Positions 36,341-47,879 of a stretch of DNA of 64,000 nucleotides are shown one piece after another. This DNA is from Gautieria morchelliformis (lineage: Eukaryota > Basidiomycota > Agaricomycetes > Gomphales > Gomphaceae). The first letter of the stretch is position 1. The number at the start of each line of letters is the position of its first letter. The stretch is taken from NCBI GenBank assembly GCA_015179125.1, contig WHVA01000506.1:1-64000 (forward strand). The letters run 5' to 3'. The notes beneath the pieces were generated by a model. It did no database searches, was not told the origin of the DNA, and was given only the letters and a program-made list of their open reading frames with translations. The translations under genes were made by a program, and so were the position numbers.

Positions 36341-36629
36341 CTGGACGATATTCTCAATGTACGTACCTCGACGAACTTTCACGAACATTGTTGTTATTCC
36401 CATTTCGAGACTTGTGAACGGAGTCGTGGGCTGAGGCGGGGAGAGCCGCGCCCGCGGAATCAAAGCATCTTCCCAAGTTGAGAACCACACACAGTCACCC
36501 CAAAACCACAGGCATCCGCCAGTTCCATCCAGGACCCATGAAGACTCCCCAAAGCTTTCCCGCTGCTCCACGTGGATCGACGTTGGCCGCGCCCGCAATT
36601 GCGAGGCCTCGTCCTCCCAGCCCCAGGGG

Positions 36630-39600
36630 ATGGAAAGCCGCATCAGATGGCATGCGGACCCTCACCAGTCCGTTGTCACTCATACGACCTTGCCCTTTGA
36701 TTCATCGACCCGCCCGTCCGTGAAGCAGTTTGCCGTCAACTCCAGTCGGCCTCCCAAACGCACCGAACGCCATACGGCCATTCCTGACACACACTCACCG
36801 CCAGTGGACATGCCTCGATACCAGGTAGGCGTGTGCTTTACCTCTACCACCCAAACCAAGCTTGACCATGGTGCCACCCCACTTCAGGGTGCCTCAGGAT
36901 TCATGCACTCTTTCATCCAAAGAATCCCTGAGCTGCTCGAAGGGATGTTCGAGCATGAGGTTCCCACTCCCCAATCCTTCGCATGCCGCTGTGGACAAGC
37001 AGGGCTTTTGCGATGCCTAGAATGTTGGAAATCCCCACGCTTCTGTGCGTCCTGCATAGTGGAAACCCACCGAAGTCTTCCCTTCCATCGCGTGCAGCGC
37101 TGGAACGGTGAGCGGTATGTTCCGACAGCTTTGGTTGACCTGGGGCTTGTCATTGGTTTAGGACATGAGCATGACAATGTCTGCCCCCAAATTCCACACC
37201 AGCATCCACCACGACAGTTTGACGTGGTCCATACCAATGGACACCATCGTGTCGCCTTGCAATTGTGCCACTGCCATGGTCACCCCAACCCTGTTCGTCA
37301 ACTCATGCGTATGGGGTTGTTTCCAGCGACAGTACAAGATCCTCAGTGCATCAGTTGTGCTTTCACTTTCGCCACCCTCACAGACTTTCACATTCAGAGT
37401 CTCACTTCCAAAAAATCTGCCTATGACTATTGTGATGCCCTATGTCGGCACACAGACAGAGCATTTTCTCATACCATCACCGTAAGGGCGCTGTACTTTC
37501 TCACAACCATTATAGGCTGACACTGTCCATTGGGCAGACCAAATATCAAGAGTTTCTGCGTGTTGTGCGCATGTGGCGTCATTTGGTAGCCTTGAAACGG
37601 AGTGGCCAGGTCCACGGCATAGACTCCATCCTCTCCCATCGCATGCCTGGGACACTGGCCGTCCGTTGCCCGGCATGTCCTGAGGACCACTTCAACATGC
37701 CTGACAGCTGGCGCAATACACCTGAGTCACGACGTTACATCCACCGACGGTGGCTATCTGTGGACGGCAACTTTTCCGCCCAGAAGAAAAAGAAACGAGA
37801 CGACCCCGGTGACATTGCACTGGGTGAGGGGCATGGGTACTGTGCGGAAACCTCAGCCTATCGCACATACCTCTCGGCAATTGGAGACTCCCCTGAGGTA
37901 AGTTGACCCCACAAAATGACCTTGATCAAGAGTCGACACTCGTGCAGAAATCAACGTGCGCACACCTCAAAGCAGTCAACATGCAGAATAAAGCTAAGTT
38001 TAAGAATGCTGAAATCACCGGGGTGGTTGCCGTCGTATGTGCCCGTCATGGAATCATACAACCTGGTGCCGTCGTTGACCTCCAAAAAGGCGAACGGTGT
38101 GACCCTCTCGTATTATACCTGTGTCCTTGTCCTGACACCTCGCCAATGTTTTAGTTACGCAAATGCTGATTATGCACTAGCCCAGGCCCTACGGGAATGC
38201 CACTCCCTGCAAGAAGTAGGCTTGACATACGATGTGGCATGCCAATACATGGTGCACCTCGTGACCCGATTTCAGCAACATTTTCCCCACATGGTACCGG
38301 TTGTCTCCCGAATGACTGCCCTCATACCGAAAATGCACCTTGCCGGCCATAAATTGGATTGCGGATATCGCTGGTCACTGAACTTCACGCCCAGCGTGGG
38401 GCGAACGTGTGGGGAACTTATTGAGACTGTGTGGAGTGAGCTCAACCAAGCCAACGGTAGTGTCAAGGAAATGAATCATGGGCACCGCCATGACACTTTG
38501 GATGATCTATACAGTGACTGGAACTGGAGCAAGGTTCAGAACATGAGTCAGTCACGAAGCCACTTCTATACTGTATATACGGATGACCATTGATTGCAGG
38601 CGACTCTCTCTATCACTCCCTAACTGACGCTCAACGCATGGCCAAGCAGGCCCAACTCACTTTTGAAAACATACCCATGGCCCCACACCTTCTCAAGGAG
38701 TGGGAAGCCATGAGTACTGAGCCATATAAGGAGGGAGGCGAATGGCGCAGTGTATATCGACCTCACTTTGCTAAAGGTCAGTAGTCATCTTGATGATGCA
38801 ACTTCTTGCAAACACTCCAATTGTGACCCCTTGCAGCGCCAAGCCAAGCGGCTATATTTCACGAGCTATCATTGAAAGAGCATGCCATGGAAAGGGCGGG
38901 CACTGCCATCAGTGGTGACGCCGTGTTCCTTAACACAGGACTGCAGATTCATGCCCACCAGTAAGTCAAGAAATCATGTGGTCATTGGTGACCTTCATGG
39001 ACTTGAAACACAGGCGGCATCTGAAAGAGCAATCTGCTTCCACCGCTGGAACAGACACTACTCACATGGATGCTGAGATTGCCAGATCAAGGCTAAAACT
39101 TCGCCGTGACATTGACAAGTGGCGCAAGTCCCAGGTCGGACACTTTCCAGCCCTCCAGTCGCTAATATCTGAAGCGCAGCATGTGGACCCAGAAGAAGAG
39201 CCCCTCTTTTTGCCATCACACTTCCCTACCGTTGCCCAACGCCAAAAGCTGGGTTTATATGACCTTGGGTTGAAAGAGATGGAACTTAGACGCGGGGAGG
39301 CTAACGATGCCCTAGACAGTGTTCGACTTTGCATCAAGCAACTCTCAGTCAACTTGGCTTTCAAGAAGAAAGAGATACGTGGCCAGCGAGACAATACACG
39401 TGCCCAGAGCATCTTGAAATCAGGCATCAGGGAAAGAGACAAGTATGTGCAGAAGTATCATGAGGCCCAGGCCGCCATGATTCGACTGGGAATGGCACCT
39501 GACAATGCCACGTACCGGCCTTTGCGTGACACCGACCTCTGGATAAAGGCATCGTGGAAGGGCATGCGCTCGGCGATGGCAGCCGTGAAGAATCATGGAT

Positions 39601-39701
39601 CTGGCGGACAGGGTTTGGTACTACACCTTCAGGTGCCAGCCGGACCGAATGGGAGAAAGATGGTGCGTGATTCTGATCTGACGGTTTGTGACATGCACTG
39701 A
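36630..39701 (+). mobile_element. KDZ-superfamily transposase gene, 913 aa, frame uninterrupted
   Basis: Seven exons (36630-37481, 37538-37897, 37948-38096, 38155-38546, 38600-38776, 38837-38960, 39014-39701) sum to 2742 nt with no break. The N-terminal part has a CxC2-type cysteine cluster (CRCGQAGLLRCLECW, FCASCIVETHRSLPFHRVQR) followed by paired His/Cys (LQLCHCHGH). The catalytic core shows WLSVDGNFSAQKKKK (first Asp), VGLTYDVACQYMVH (second Asp), an LIPKMHLAGHKLDCGYRW stretch and RTCGELIETVWSELNQ (Glu). The C-terminal 230 aa are charged and helical. KDZ elements are cut-and-paste DNA transposons expanded in basidiomycetes. All catalytic residues are present, so the enzyme could be active. 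Terminal inverted repeats were not found by eye. The start could instead be at the later Met MPRYQVGVCF (36810). Confidence 0.85.
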
Positions 39702-40779
39702 AGTACACCCCCCAGTTGATCGGGTGCAGTGGTTCCGAGCGCGGGCTCATAGGGATCGGTGGGGGAAGAGGTAGAGATCCTAGAAGAGGAAGTCCGTCGC
39801 ACATATAGGTCGTTTACGCGTATGTGTGAAGTTTGGAAGGCGCTGCAGCCGGGTGCGATCATTCCCATGCGGGGTGGGCCGCCGCGCGTATGCTCACCAA
39901 CAGGCTGACATGTATCAAGGTATGGCGGCCGAATGTCAGCAACGATTTGAGAATCAAAGGTGTTGTCCACTGCAGCAACGGGCCGTCCTAACATGCGGAA
40001 GGTTTGGTCTTGACAGGAGTTTTGCCCAGTTCAGTTGCGCGCGTTCATTCAAAAGAATTCGATTGAAACTATTCGATGGGATTTGGGAGGGTTATTGTTG
40101 CCTATTACTTATCCCGCATTACTTATCCCGCAGATACTAGGAATCCGGTTCAATCCAATGCTACCCGGGAGGATTAGGTAGGATGCGATGTTTGGAATTC
40201 TATATAATGCCATGGTATGAAACTGAGTCTGATAATTGGAAAATTATCAGACTTGTGTGCAGACGTTGTGAGAGAAGTGTTTTCAACCTAATGTGTGTTG
40301 CACTGAAGAGATTGACACGGGCCTGAGTAGATGGGTTGGGATTATCGACTGTGCAATTAGAGATTAATCACAATTGAGTTAGCATTCCGTGCACGAGTAT
40401 AATCGGAATGAAGCGAAATAATTAATCGGACGAGCCTTGATGTATAGGTAACAATTAATAGTTAAGAATTTAACAGGTGGACCCAGACGAAGCAGATTTC
40501 TCACAACAACCTCACCGTCCAAATGCCCAAAGGTACTAAGCTCCGGCCGTACGCGCGTTAATAGGAGCTTCAGTTTGAAAAGCCGAAGGAATAAAAACCA
40601 TACCAAGAGTGAGAAAGCGACCAAATGACAACACAACCGTTGCAAGGGAAACAGACCAACGACAAGCAGAGAAAAAGACACAGACATTCACGTTGGCATG
40701 CATGTGGACGCCCTTGGAACGCCCCGATCCAGGGAAATTGGGACTTCTGCCGAAGATGAAAAAAAGAGTAAATATCGCG
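39702..40779. other. Gene-poor region downstream of the KDZ gene
   Basis: No gene is recognised. A short direct repeat, attacttatcccgc, occurs twice at about 40105-40133. The AT-rich part (40140-40560) may include the element's right end, but no matching left terminus was identified. Confidence 0.4.
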
Positions 40780-41710
40780 AGTGGAAAAGGTGTTGGAAAT
40801 GCGCGATAACATGTCCATATCCACGGGGTGAAGGGCGGGAAAGAGTGTTAGTGTGTGTGCAGCAGGACGGCGCGAGTTGCTCGCTGATATTCCTTGCGGC
40901 GAGCAGCAACATGGGACAGACGGCGTCCTGTACGTAGCCCGTGGGTCCCACCGCTTCGTGTACCCCTGGATCTGCAACGCACATGTCTGGCTGATCAGAA
41001 CCTGCCATACCGTAGAGGTAAACGAGTATTTCTACTTGTGGCATCCAAATTTGGATGTGCAACCGGTTTCTACGTTCCGTTTTGTAAAAAGTCAACACTG
41101 GACAGTGCCTCGGGAAATATTCTCACCGTTGCTGTTCGTGGTATGCGACTGCAACGCCTTGTGCCCCGTTAAAGGCGTGTGTCCTCAAGGTTGGATATAG
41201 CGTTCACTAAGGCGATTCGAGCCAGCCCGATCTTCGATGTCGACGTAGCCAAACGGGTTCATGTTGATGTTGACATATTCGATGGATACGCCGTAGAAAG
41301 TTCCATTTGAGTTTGATTTGAGGACGCTACCAAACTTAGCCCGTTGACATCGTGAGGTGTAAGGAAACGGAATTGGTGCTAGATTCCAGGACAGTGTAAG
41401 CCTCTAGCGGGTTATAAGCAAGAGAAATTCGAAAAGAGAGAATTTAGTTCAAACGTTGGTTGGGAAAAGCTGGGGAAGGTTCACCCCTCTAGCGACACGG
41501 CTGTAGATCAAGCGCCATGTGCTCGATTTGCAGCTCCAAGCCTCCAAGGCATCACTAGCACACTAAACAGGCCTACCTACGCAATAATCAAATACTCGGA
41601 GAACTTGGTAAAGTCAACAAGCTTTCTCTTCTCCGGCGGAAGCACGACCTGATCTCCAGTGAGAATCGACCATTTGGGATCTGGCGGGTAACTAAAGTAT
41701 TTTAGGGAGG
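40780..41710 (-). pseudogene. VPS10/sortilin-type receptor pseudogene
   Basis: Reverse-strand fragments in several frames match consecutive VPS10-domain landmarks: PPEKRKLVDFTKFSEYLIIA, then SNGTFYGVSIEYVNINMNPF and GYVDIEDRAG, then the region corresponding to LRSRITHNDGG (ALQSHTTNSNGENIS), and IQGYTKRWDPRATYRTPS, which mirrors the HGYTERxDPRATYSxPSAVG motif. The order is collinear with VPS10 proteins, the sorting receptors of the trans-Golgi that carry vacuolar hydrolases. At least two frame changes and one stop separate the pieces, and both ends are missing. It is therefore a decayed extra copy of a host gene, since the working VPS10 must be elsewhere. Confidence 0.65.
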
Positions 41711-41789
41711 GAGTGGGGTATGTCGGGACGAACCGATGATGCATAACTAAATCTGACTCTGTCCTCTATGCCGACATGTAAATTCTCTT

Positions 41790-41996
41790 TTGTGCAGCTG
41801 CTCTGAATTTGACAAATTTAACATTGAGCGGCTCAGAAATTTTCAGCCATGCATTCAGATGTCTGGCCGGGATCCGACTCGAAGGAAGTGCACATGCGAA
41901 GAGCATTGCCGTGGTGGCAAATACATTGGGCTGTCTACTTGGTACAAGCACGCAAAATTTCGCAAGAAGGAAGCTGGCCGTTTGTACCTGGCATGA
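41790..41996 (+). pseudogene. Zinc-finger-like fragment resembling N-termini of Plavaka/CACTA-type transposase proteins
   Basis: The frame reads CTCEEHCRGGKYIGLSTWYK followed by HAKFRKKEAG. The C-x-C-x3-H-C-x-G-G...Y..H pattern resembles the short zinc-binding start of basidiomycete Plavaka-type transposase proteins. It ends after about 68 codons and no transposase core follows. Family assignment is tentative. Confidence 0.35.
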
Positions 41997-42394
41997 GCAC
42001 ATCCCAAGAACATCCCAGAAAACGGCACCGTATCCACAGCCCCCCCACATCGCATGGCGAGGGCAACCATGGCGTTGACGATCGCATAGTTGAGCAAGGT
42101 CCAGCGCAACTGCAAGGTAGTGGGTCACCTGTATACAGTCGACTCCCTCCTAACGCATACCAGGTATAACCCATACTCCCTGAAAGGCCATACGTTTTTG
42201 GATTTCCCGAGTTGGTTTGCGGGGATTTGGTGAGTATAACCCATAGGCCATACCCCATACATATTTTGCATTATTTACCCTAGGTATGGGTTATGATTAC
42301 TCCAGCTTCGACTGCGCAAAGGGCTAGGATGAGAGCTGTGGAGGTTGGGCTGAGGTGAGGTGAGCTCACCTGGTGCGCGGAGCAGGGTCGCCGC

Positions 42395-43489
42395 TCACCC
42401 GTAGCTGCGCCCTCCGCGGCGCCCATGCGACGCGCTGCCCAACCCGGGCACAGCTACGCGTGAGATTCGTTGAGCATGTCTCGACGCTATCTGCTCGAAG
42501 GCTCTTATGTATGCTTCATAAGCCAACGACCTCCATCTTCCAGCTAGGCGCACGATCTCCGGGCTTACCCCTTGCGCTAGGTAGAAGGACGCGCCGCCAA
42601 TCCGGAAAGAATGGCCGAATGTCGTCCCCCAACCCCAGGCACCTAAAATGTCGTTGACGCGGGATATGGCTCGCGTCTTGATCATTGGCCGGATGTTCCC
42701 TTTGGCGTCTCTCCAGGAAAAGAGTGGGTCGTTCGGTGCTGCTGGGACTATGGTGGCTAGGTTCCGTAGTGCTTGCAGCGGGCATAGTTCTCCTTGCGTG
42801 ACCATGAATATGGATTGAGTCTCGCCTGGGCGTGCTGTTTTAGCTGAGGGCAGGTCTAGTCGTGCGTAAGGCTTTCCGTCGTTGTCTCTGCTTAGCAGTG
42901 CGTCACTTCTTTTCAAATGCTTGTTGCCATCGAAGCTGCTGCGCGCTGACACGGACACTTCGCCGAACCGCATCATCCCCCAAAACGCGCAGGCTGCTAC
43001 TGCCCAGATGCATGCATCGAACGGGTTGTTGAGATCGAGTGTTATCTTCAGCGCCCTGAGCATGTGCGTGGTCACCGGCGGTCGCAGCGGTCTTCTGCGT
43101 GCTGCGCCACTCAGGTTTTCTATGCCTCTCAATGACCAGCCAATCCTTGTCAGCTTGTCGTCCGTTAGTGGAGGTGGCCAGCCTTGGGCTATGTGCCAGG
43201 CTCTCACTGCCGCCAGGTATTTCCGGGCCATGGAGACGGACACTGGCTCTAACAGGGTGCTCGCTGCGATGGCTGGGTCGAGGGACTCGGGGTCGGACAC
43301 CACCCAGAGTGCAAAGGAGTGCAGGAGTTCAAACGAGGCGGGAAGTCTTTCAGCTTCGGGTATCGAGAAAACGTCGCAGAAGATGTGGAATTTGCGTAAC
43401 CCGGCACCGTAACTCACTGTGTCGCGCAGCGAGGATCTGGAGGCTAGGCTTTCTATGTACTGTATGAATGCATTGTTTATGGTGGACAC
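42395..43489 (-). mobile_element. Tyrosine recombinase part of the DIRS-type element
   Basis: This is an open frame of 364 codons. The catalytic pattern of tyrosine recombinases is visible: the first Arg in AFWGMMRFGEVSV, then the H-x-x-R box in GHSFRIGGASFYLAQG, a following RLAGRWRS (H/W position) and the likely nucleophile Tyr in EAYIRAF. In DIRS elements this enzyme integrates a circular cDNA in place of an integrase. Confidence 0.8.
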
Positions 43490-43594
43490 AGGGGGCTCAT
43501 GGATGCCTTTCCATTGGAACAGGCGGTCCTCTGCTTTGCATCTCGGTTGCAGCGATGACGGCTGGAGCTGTAGCTTGACCCCGCTGCTGGTGCG

Positions 43595-45100
43595 TTAGCT
43601 TGACCCCGCTGCTGGTGCGTGTGGCCTGGGTTGGTGCCGGGTAGATGTCGAGGACTGCCACTGTGACAGTCGCCCTTTGAGGGAAGCTGGCAGCGGCATG
43701 CCAGAGTGGTCTCGTGAGTCCGGGAAGGCTGCGGTAAAGGCTGCGATGTCGCCTCTCGATAGGGGGTCGGTGATGTTCTTGGCAGAAGGTACGTAGCTTG
43801 CGGTCAGGCGGAGGGAGTGCGTGGTGAGCAGTCTGTATATCTGCTTGAGTACGATGTTCGTCTGCTTGTTCCGTGCTCTCCCTTTGTTTACCACTGCCAC
43901 GACGCTGGCGTTGTCTGATCTCACTAGCACCAGTTTGCCCTCCAGCCCTGCGGTGGCGCCACTTTGGATCGCTAGGGTCAGCCCAAGCAGGACTGCCACG
44001 GCTTCTCCCCAGGCTATGTCGAATTCCAGTTTGGGCCCAACTGTTGTACCTGCGGCCCAGCTCCACGCTGCCCATTTGTCGCCCACTACGATGCCGACGC
44101 CATATGACGAGCTGGCGTCTCCCCACCAGCCTATATCGACTGGCTCCTGCGCTGCTAGCAGGATCTCGTTGGGCGATGTCTGTATGATATATCGGATCCA
44201 TGTTAGGTCTGCTCACACGTCTGGGGGGGGGCCGAGCTGTGCTCGGCTGGATTTGAAGCCCTGGGCGAACCGCGCTATGGACCGAAGGAAGGGCCTTGTC
44301 AGACGGAAGATGCACGATGCATGTATGAGTTTTCCGTGAGCGCTGGCCGCGTCGTGCTCGGAGAACCTGCTGCTCTCGCCGAGCCACTCTTCTAGCAGCT
44401 CTAATGCGGCCTTGACCTTCTCCGGAGGCAGCACTGCTGTTCTTTTGGCCAGGTCCCATAGGAATCCTATGTATCTTTGTCTCGTCGCTAACGCTATTGT
44501 TTTTGCACAGCTCCATGGCACACCTACCTGTTCTGTCAGTTGTACGAAGTCCTCCTCTGTCCATGACTGATATGGCAGCCGGATGACCATGAAGTCGTCC
44601 ACCCATTTGCGGATGGGTCCAAAACCTGCTGCGAGGTGAATGTCGACGAGCATGTCTGCTACCATTCCGAACACCCCGGCGCTCAATGTCAGACCGAACA
44701 TTAGTGCCCTGTCGACGTAGACTTTGTTCTTCCAGTAAACGCACAGCGCATTCTGCTGCTCTGGTCTGACTGGTGTCATGCGGTATGCTGACGAGATGTC
44801 GAAGGTTGCGGCCATGCAGCCTTCGGGTAACCCGATGATCATGGCCGCTGTACTGTTGAACGTGCCCCATTCTGTCGGGAAGTCGTTGGAGTCTATTCCG
44901 GCGTTGATGGATGGGAAAGCGGGGTCGTTTCGGGGGAATGACAAGTCTTGTACCATCCTCAGGCTCTCCGAGTGTGGCTTGGGAATGAGTCCGAGCGGTG
45001 CGGAGCGGAATGGGCCAATTGTTGCCTCGAGGTCTTGCGGGTCGAATGCTGCAGAGTAGCGACCAACCTTCTGCTCTGCTATTATGTAGTTGTCTATCAT
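43595..45100 (-). mobile_element. Reverse transcriptase and RNase H parts of the DIRS-type element
   Basis: The RT region shows GLIPKPHSESLRMVQDLSFP, ATFDISSAYRMTPV (first catalytic Asp) and IRKWVDDFMVIR (the DD box). RNase H shows LVRSDNASVVAVVNKGRARN and YVPSAKNITDPLSRGD, typical of the DIRS/Ngaro RNase H. Confidence 0.8.
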
Positions 45101-45651
45101 ATCTGGGCTCAGGTGCGAGGATTTGTGGTTTTCGAAATAAGTATGTACGTTGGGGGGGGTCGCGTATTCCTACATCGAAGCCGTGGCGCAGGCCATCTAC
45201 AACGTGTCGCCATTTGTTCAGTAGGCCGTATTTACAGAGCAGTAACCCCACTCGATTTGGATCGAGTGGAGTTACCACGCCCCTAGGATCAGGCACGGGG
45301 CTGGCATGCGCCAGCTCCGTGCATGGGTTCTCCGCACAAGCTGCAACCATGCACGTTGCTGCAGGCGTCGCCGAAGGTGCATGACGATCCTTTGGCCCAG
45401 TTGAAGCAGTACTGTCTGCCACCCGGCGCGACGAGGGCATGTCTACTTCGTGCGTTGCTGGCGATAGCTGCAACTGGTTGCCCATGGTTGGTTGTGGCGG
45501 CTTTGCAGTCTGCTGGTAGGTGTCCGTTGGTTCCGCATCGAAAACAGCATGACCGGGTTTTCTTTCTTGCCGGTGGGGGGAAAATTCGCGCGGAAAGGAC
45601 CGTTTGCCAGCCAGTGACGCAGCCCTGGTCACGGGCTGCGCAGCGGCTGGC

Positions 45652-45976
45652 CTGGTGGCTATGATTGTCAGCGCTGTCACGTCTAGCGTGCTCAGGTCGT
45701 GTGTTGGGTGCAGGGCCGCTAGTTCACGTTGTTGAACGTCGTATTCCATTGCGGTCTCCCAGCCGTGGGACCTGCCTAGGTCCATCACCAGTTTGTGGTG
45801 CGAGGCTAGGGCGCTGGTGGCTATGATTGTCAGCGCTGTCACGTCTAGCGTGCTCAGGTCGTGTGTTGGGTGCAGGGCCGCTAGTTCACGTTGTTGAACG
45901 TCGTATTCCATTGCGGTCTCCCAGCCGTGGGACCTGCCTAGGTCCATCACCAGTTTGTGGTGCGAGGCTAGGGCGT
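45652..45976. repeat. Tandem direct repeat, two 162-bp units within the DIRS-type element
   Basis: The stretch beginning tggtggctatgattgtcagc occurs at about 45652 and again 162 bases later. The two copies are almost identical, so the duplication is recent. The period is a multiple of three. Confidence 0.85.
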
Positions 45977-46284
45977 TTGCTCTGGCTTCGCCGTGATAGA
46001 GCCCTGTTCGCTCCTCAGCTGCCTTTGCTGCGGCGTACCACTCCACGGTCGATATGGATTTTTCATTGCGGCGATCGAGGCCTCTGGCCGTGAGGCCTCC
46101 GTGGGCATTTATGACGAAGTCTTCCTCACCCTTGCTGGCTTTGATTCGTGCTGACAATGAGAGGGCGGTGTACAGTACGTAGCGGAAGGCTCTGAAGGCG
46201 TCGTCTGCCTTCTGTGGAATTGCTGCCAGACGATCATGTTAGCACACTGTGAGACGAGCGGTGCGCAGATGGGGTAGGGAGGGT

Positions 46285-46395
46285 GGGGGGGGGGGGGGGG
46301 GTTAAACGGCCTTTAGCCGGTGAGCGGTGTGCAGCCTTTAGCCGGCACGGCGTTGCGGCCTTTAGCCAGCAACTCTCAGTTGGCCTTTAGCCAGC
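46285..46395. repeat. Poly-G tract and four GGCCTTTAGCCRG repeats between gag and pol of the DIRS-type element
   Basis: A run of 17 G (46285-46301) is followed by GCCTTTAGCC at 46309, 46334, 46358 and 46383, a regular period of 24-25 bp. In the element's sense strand these read CTGGCTAAAGGC-like and lie just before the pol region. Confidence 0.85.
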
Positions 46396-46425
46396 GGTGA
46401 ATGTCACGCCAGCCTATCGCTCTGC

Positions 46426-47151
46426 TCACTGTGCGCAAGGGAGGCCTGATGCTCTCCTCTGATCTGTGGCTCGTGTTGAGGTGTGATTGTGGGCGGGCGG
46501 AGGGGAAGGGGGGGGGGGTTTGTGTGTGTGGTCTCGTAGAGTTGCGGTGGTGGGGCAGGTGATCGATGACTCACCAATGTCCAGTGTGTTTGCCTTGAAA
46601 CCCGGGATTAGGTCTGGGATCTGGGTTTTTTTGCTTTCGTCCTTGGCTGCTGCCAGTGCCCTTGCTCGTTCGATGGTTGCCTCGTCGGCGAACAAGGGAT
46701 CCTGACCGCCCGTTTGTATCTGCTGTTGGTCTGCTGTGGGTTGTGGTGGGATGGGCGGTGGGGCTGGCTGCTGCTGCTGCGGTTGCGGCTGAGGACGTTG
46801 ATGCTGTTGCTGCGGGGGCTGCTGTTGCTGCGGCTGCGGCTGCGGCTGCTGTTGCTGCTGGTGTTGATGGGCCGCTGCTACTTCGGCTCTAAGTCGTTGG
46901 ATTTCCTCTTCCTGCTCCTTCAGTCTTGTCGCCATCTCTTGGTTGGCCGGTGACGTGTCCTGCGGGAGGTTGGTGTCTGATGCGAGGGGGTCTCGGCTCC
47001 GGACCGTGGGCGGGTGCCTTGGTGGGAGATGGTCCGTTCGCTGGAGCGGTGGGCGCCTTCCTAGGGTGCCGCTGCTGTGGTCGGCGCGGTGGTCACCTTG
47101 CGTTTGGGACGGCGGGGGGGTGAGGTTCAATCCCAGGTGTTCGTGTGTCAT
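46426..47151 (-). mobile_element. Gag-like ORF of the DIRS-type element
   Basis: This 241-codon open frame has a Gln/Pro-rich centre with poly-Gln runs, a helical segment EMATRLKEQEEEIQRLRAEV (coiled coil) and a Pro/His-rich tail. The position upstream of pol fits the DIRS gag ORF. No zinc knuckle is seen. Confidence 0.55.
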
Positions 47152-47177
47152 CGTTGCTTGTATAGGGATAGCGAGGA

Positions 47178-47456
47178 GTAGAAAGACAGACGAGAGGTGT
47201 AAGGATTGGCTGACGGTGGGTGACTACGCAGCGGTTGCTCTCATCTTCGCTCGCTGTACGGTACATCATGCTCTAATTGTATTGCGCGACTGTCCATTAC
47301 TGTATTTGTGGCTAATTAAAGGGCGATATGCTATTCGAGTGTGTGGGGGTCGCTGAGTTAAGCGGGAAAAAAAAAAACTAGTTACTGGGGAAATTTATGT
47401 CTGGTGTGGGCGGGTGGGGTAGAAAGACAGACGAGAGGTGTAAGGATTGGCTGACG
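47178..47456. repeat. Direct repeat of about 39 bp, copies at 47178-47216 and 47418-47456
   Basis: Both copies start gtagaaagacagacgagagg and continue tgtaaggattggctgacgg. They lie at the upstream edge of the DIRS-type element, 240 bp apart, and may be the split direct repeats or inner repeats such elements use. A hairpin with an 8-9 bp GC-rich stem lies at about 47538-47560. Confidence 0.7.
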
Positions 47457-47879
47457 GCGGCTAGTGCGAGTGGGGGTAGTGGAAAGGAAAGTGGTGCGAC
47501 ACGTGAGGCGCCCGCGGCTGCGCTCAGCTGGACGCTGGGTGCCGGTGTTTGCCGGCACCTATCTCAACCCATTGTAGCACCAAAATAGGAAATCATATTA
47601 TGTAATCCATCCGAAACTGGCAAGGCCGGCATGGCTGCTAAGCTCAAATAAGATTCTTGGTCAGCAGCTGGACAGCTGATTCAGTACCTGACACATCACA
47701 TGCCACATGCTGGTATAGAATGAGTGTAAACTACATGAATAAATTATTTAATGAACCCAAATTTTGCGCGCTTATACCGGCGCCAATAAGCCATCTCTCG
47801 AGTACCCCATACTCCCTGAAAACGCATACCTTTGGGGCTATCCCGAGAGGTACGCGTTAGGAGGGAGTCGACTGTAGCA

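Larger units (their letters stand above)
42340..47480 (-). mobile_element. DIRS-type (tyrosine recombinase) retrotransposon, whole element span
   Basis: On the reverse strand the parts follow the DIRS order. A gag-like Gln/Pro-rich ORF (about 46426-47151) comes first, then a pol N-terminal region (about 45370-46160), reverse transcriptase (about 44213-45100), RNase H (about 43595-44086) and tyrosine recombinase (42395-43489). No LTRs are seen. Both ends are estimated. It looks nearly full length but not certainly whole; I count only a few breaks. The long open recombinase frame suggests a fairly young copy. Confidence 0.75.
42136..47874. mobile_element. TA-flanked terminal-inverted-repeat element enclosing a DIRS-type insertion
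   Basis: The left end TA|cagtcgactccctcctaacg (from 42136) is matched by its reverse complement ending at 47874, followed by TA. The terminal repeat is about 27 bp with one mismatch. A subterminal word (ccatactccctgaaa) occurs near both ends in the same orientation, at about 42171 and 47807. TA duplication and a CAGTCGAC-type end fit the Tc1/mariner-pogo group. The host element itself seems short and non-coding (about 42136-42330 plus about 47600-47874), like a MITE. The 5 kb between is a DIRS-type retrotransposon. Confidence 0.6.

Noticed and set aside
36158-36643. 161-aa reverse ORF overlapping the 158-bp duplication
   Set aside because: The repeated peptide simply mirrors the tandem duplication; there is no family.
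43821-46093. Forward-strand ORFs across 43.8-46.1 kb
   Set aside because: They lie antisense to the DIRS-type RT, RNase H and pol region and have no motifs of their own.
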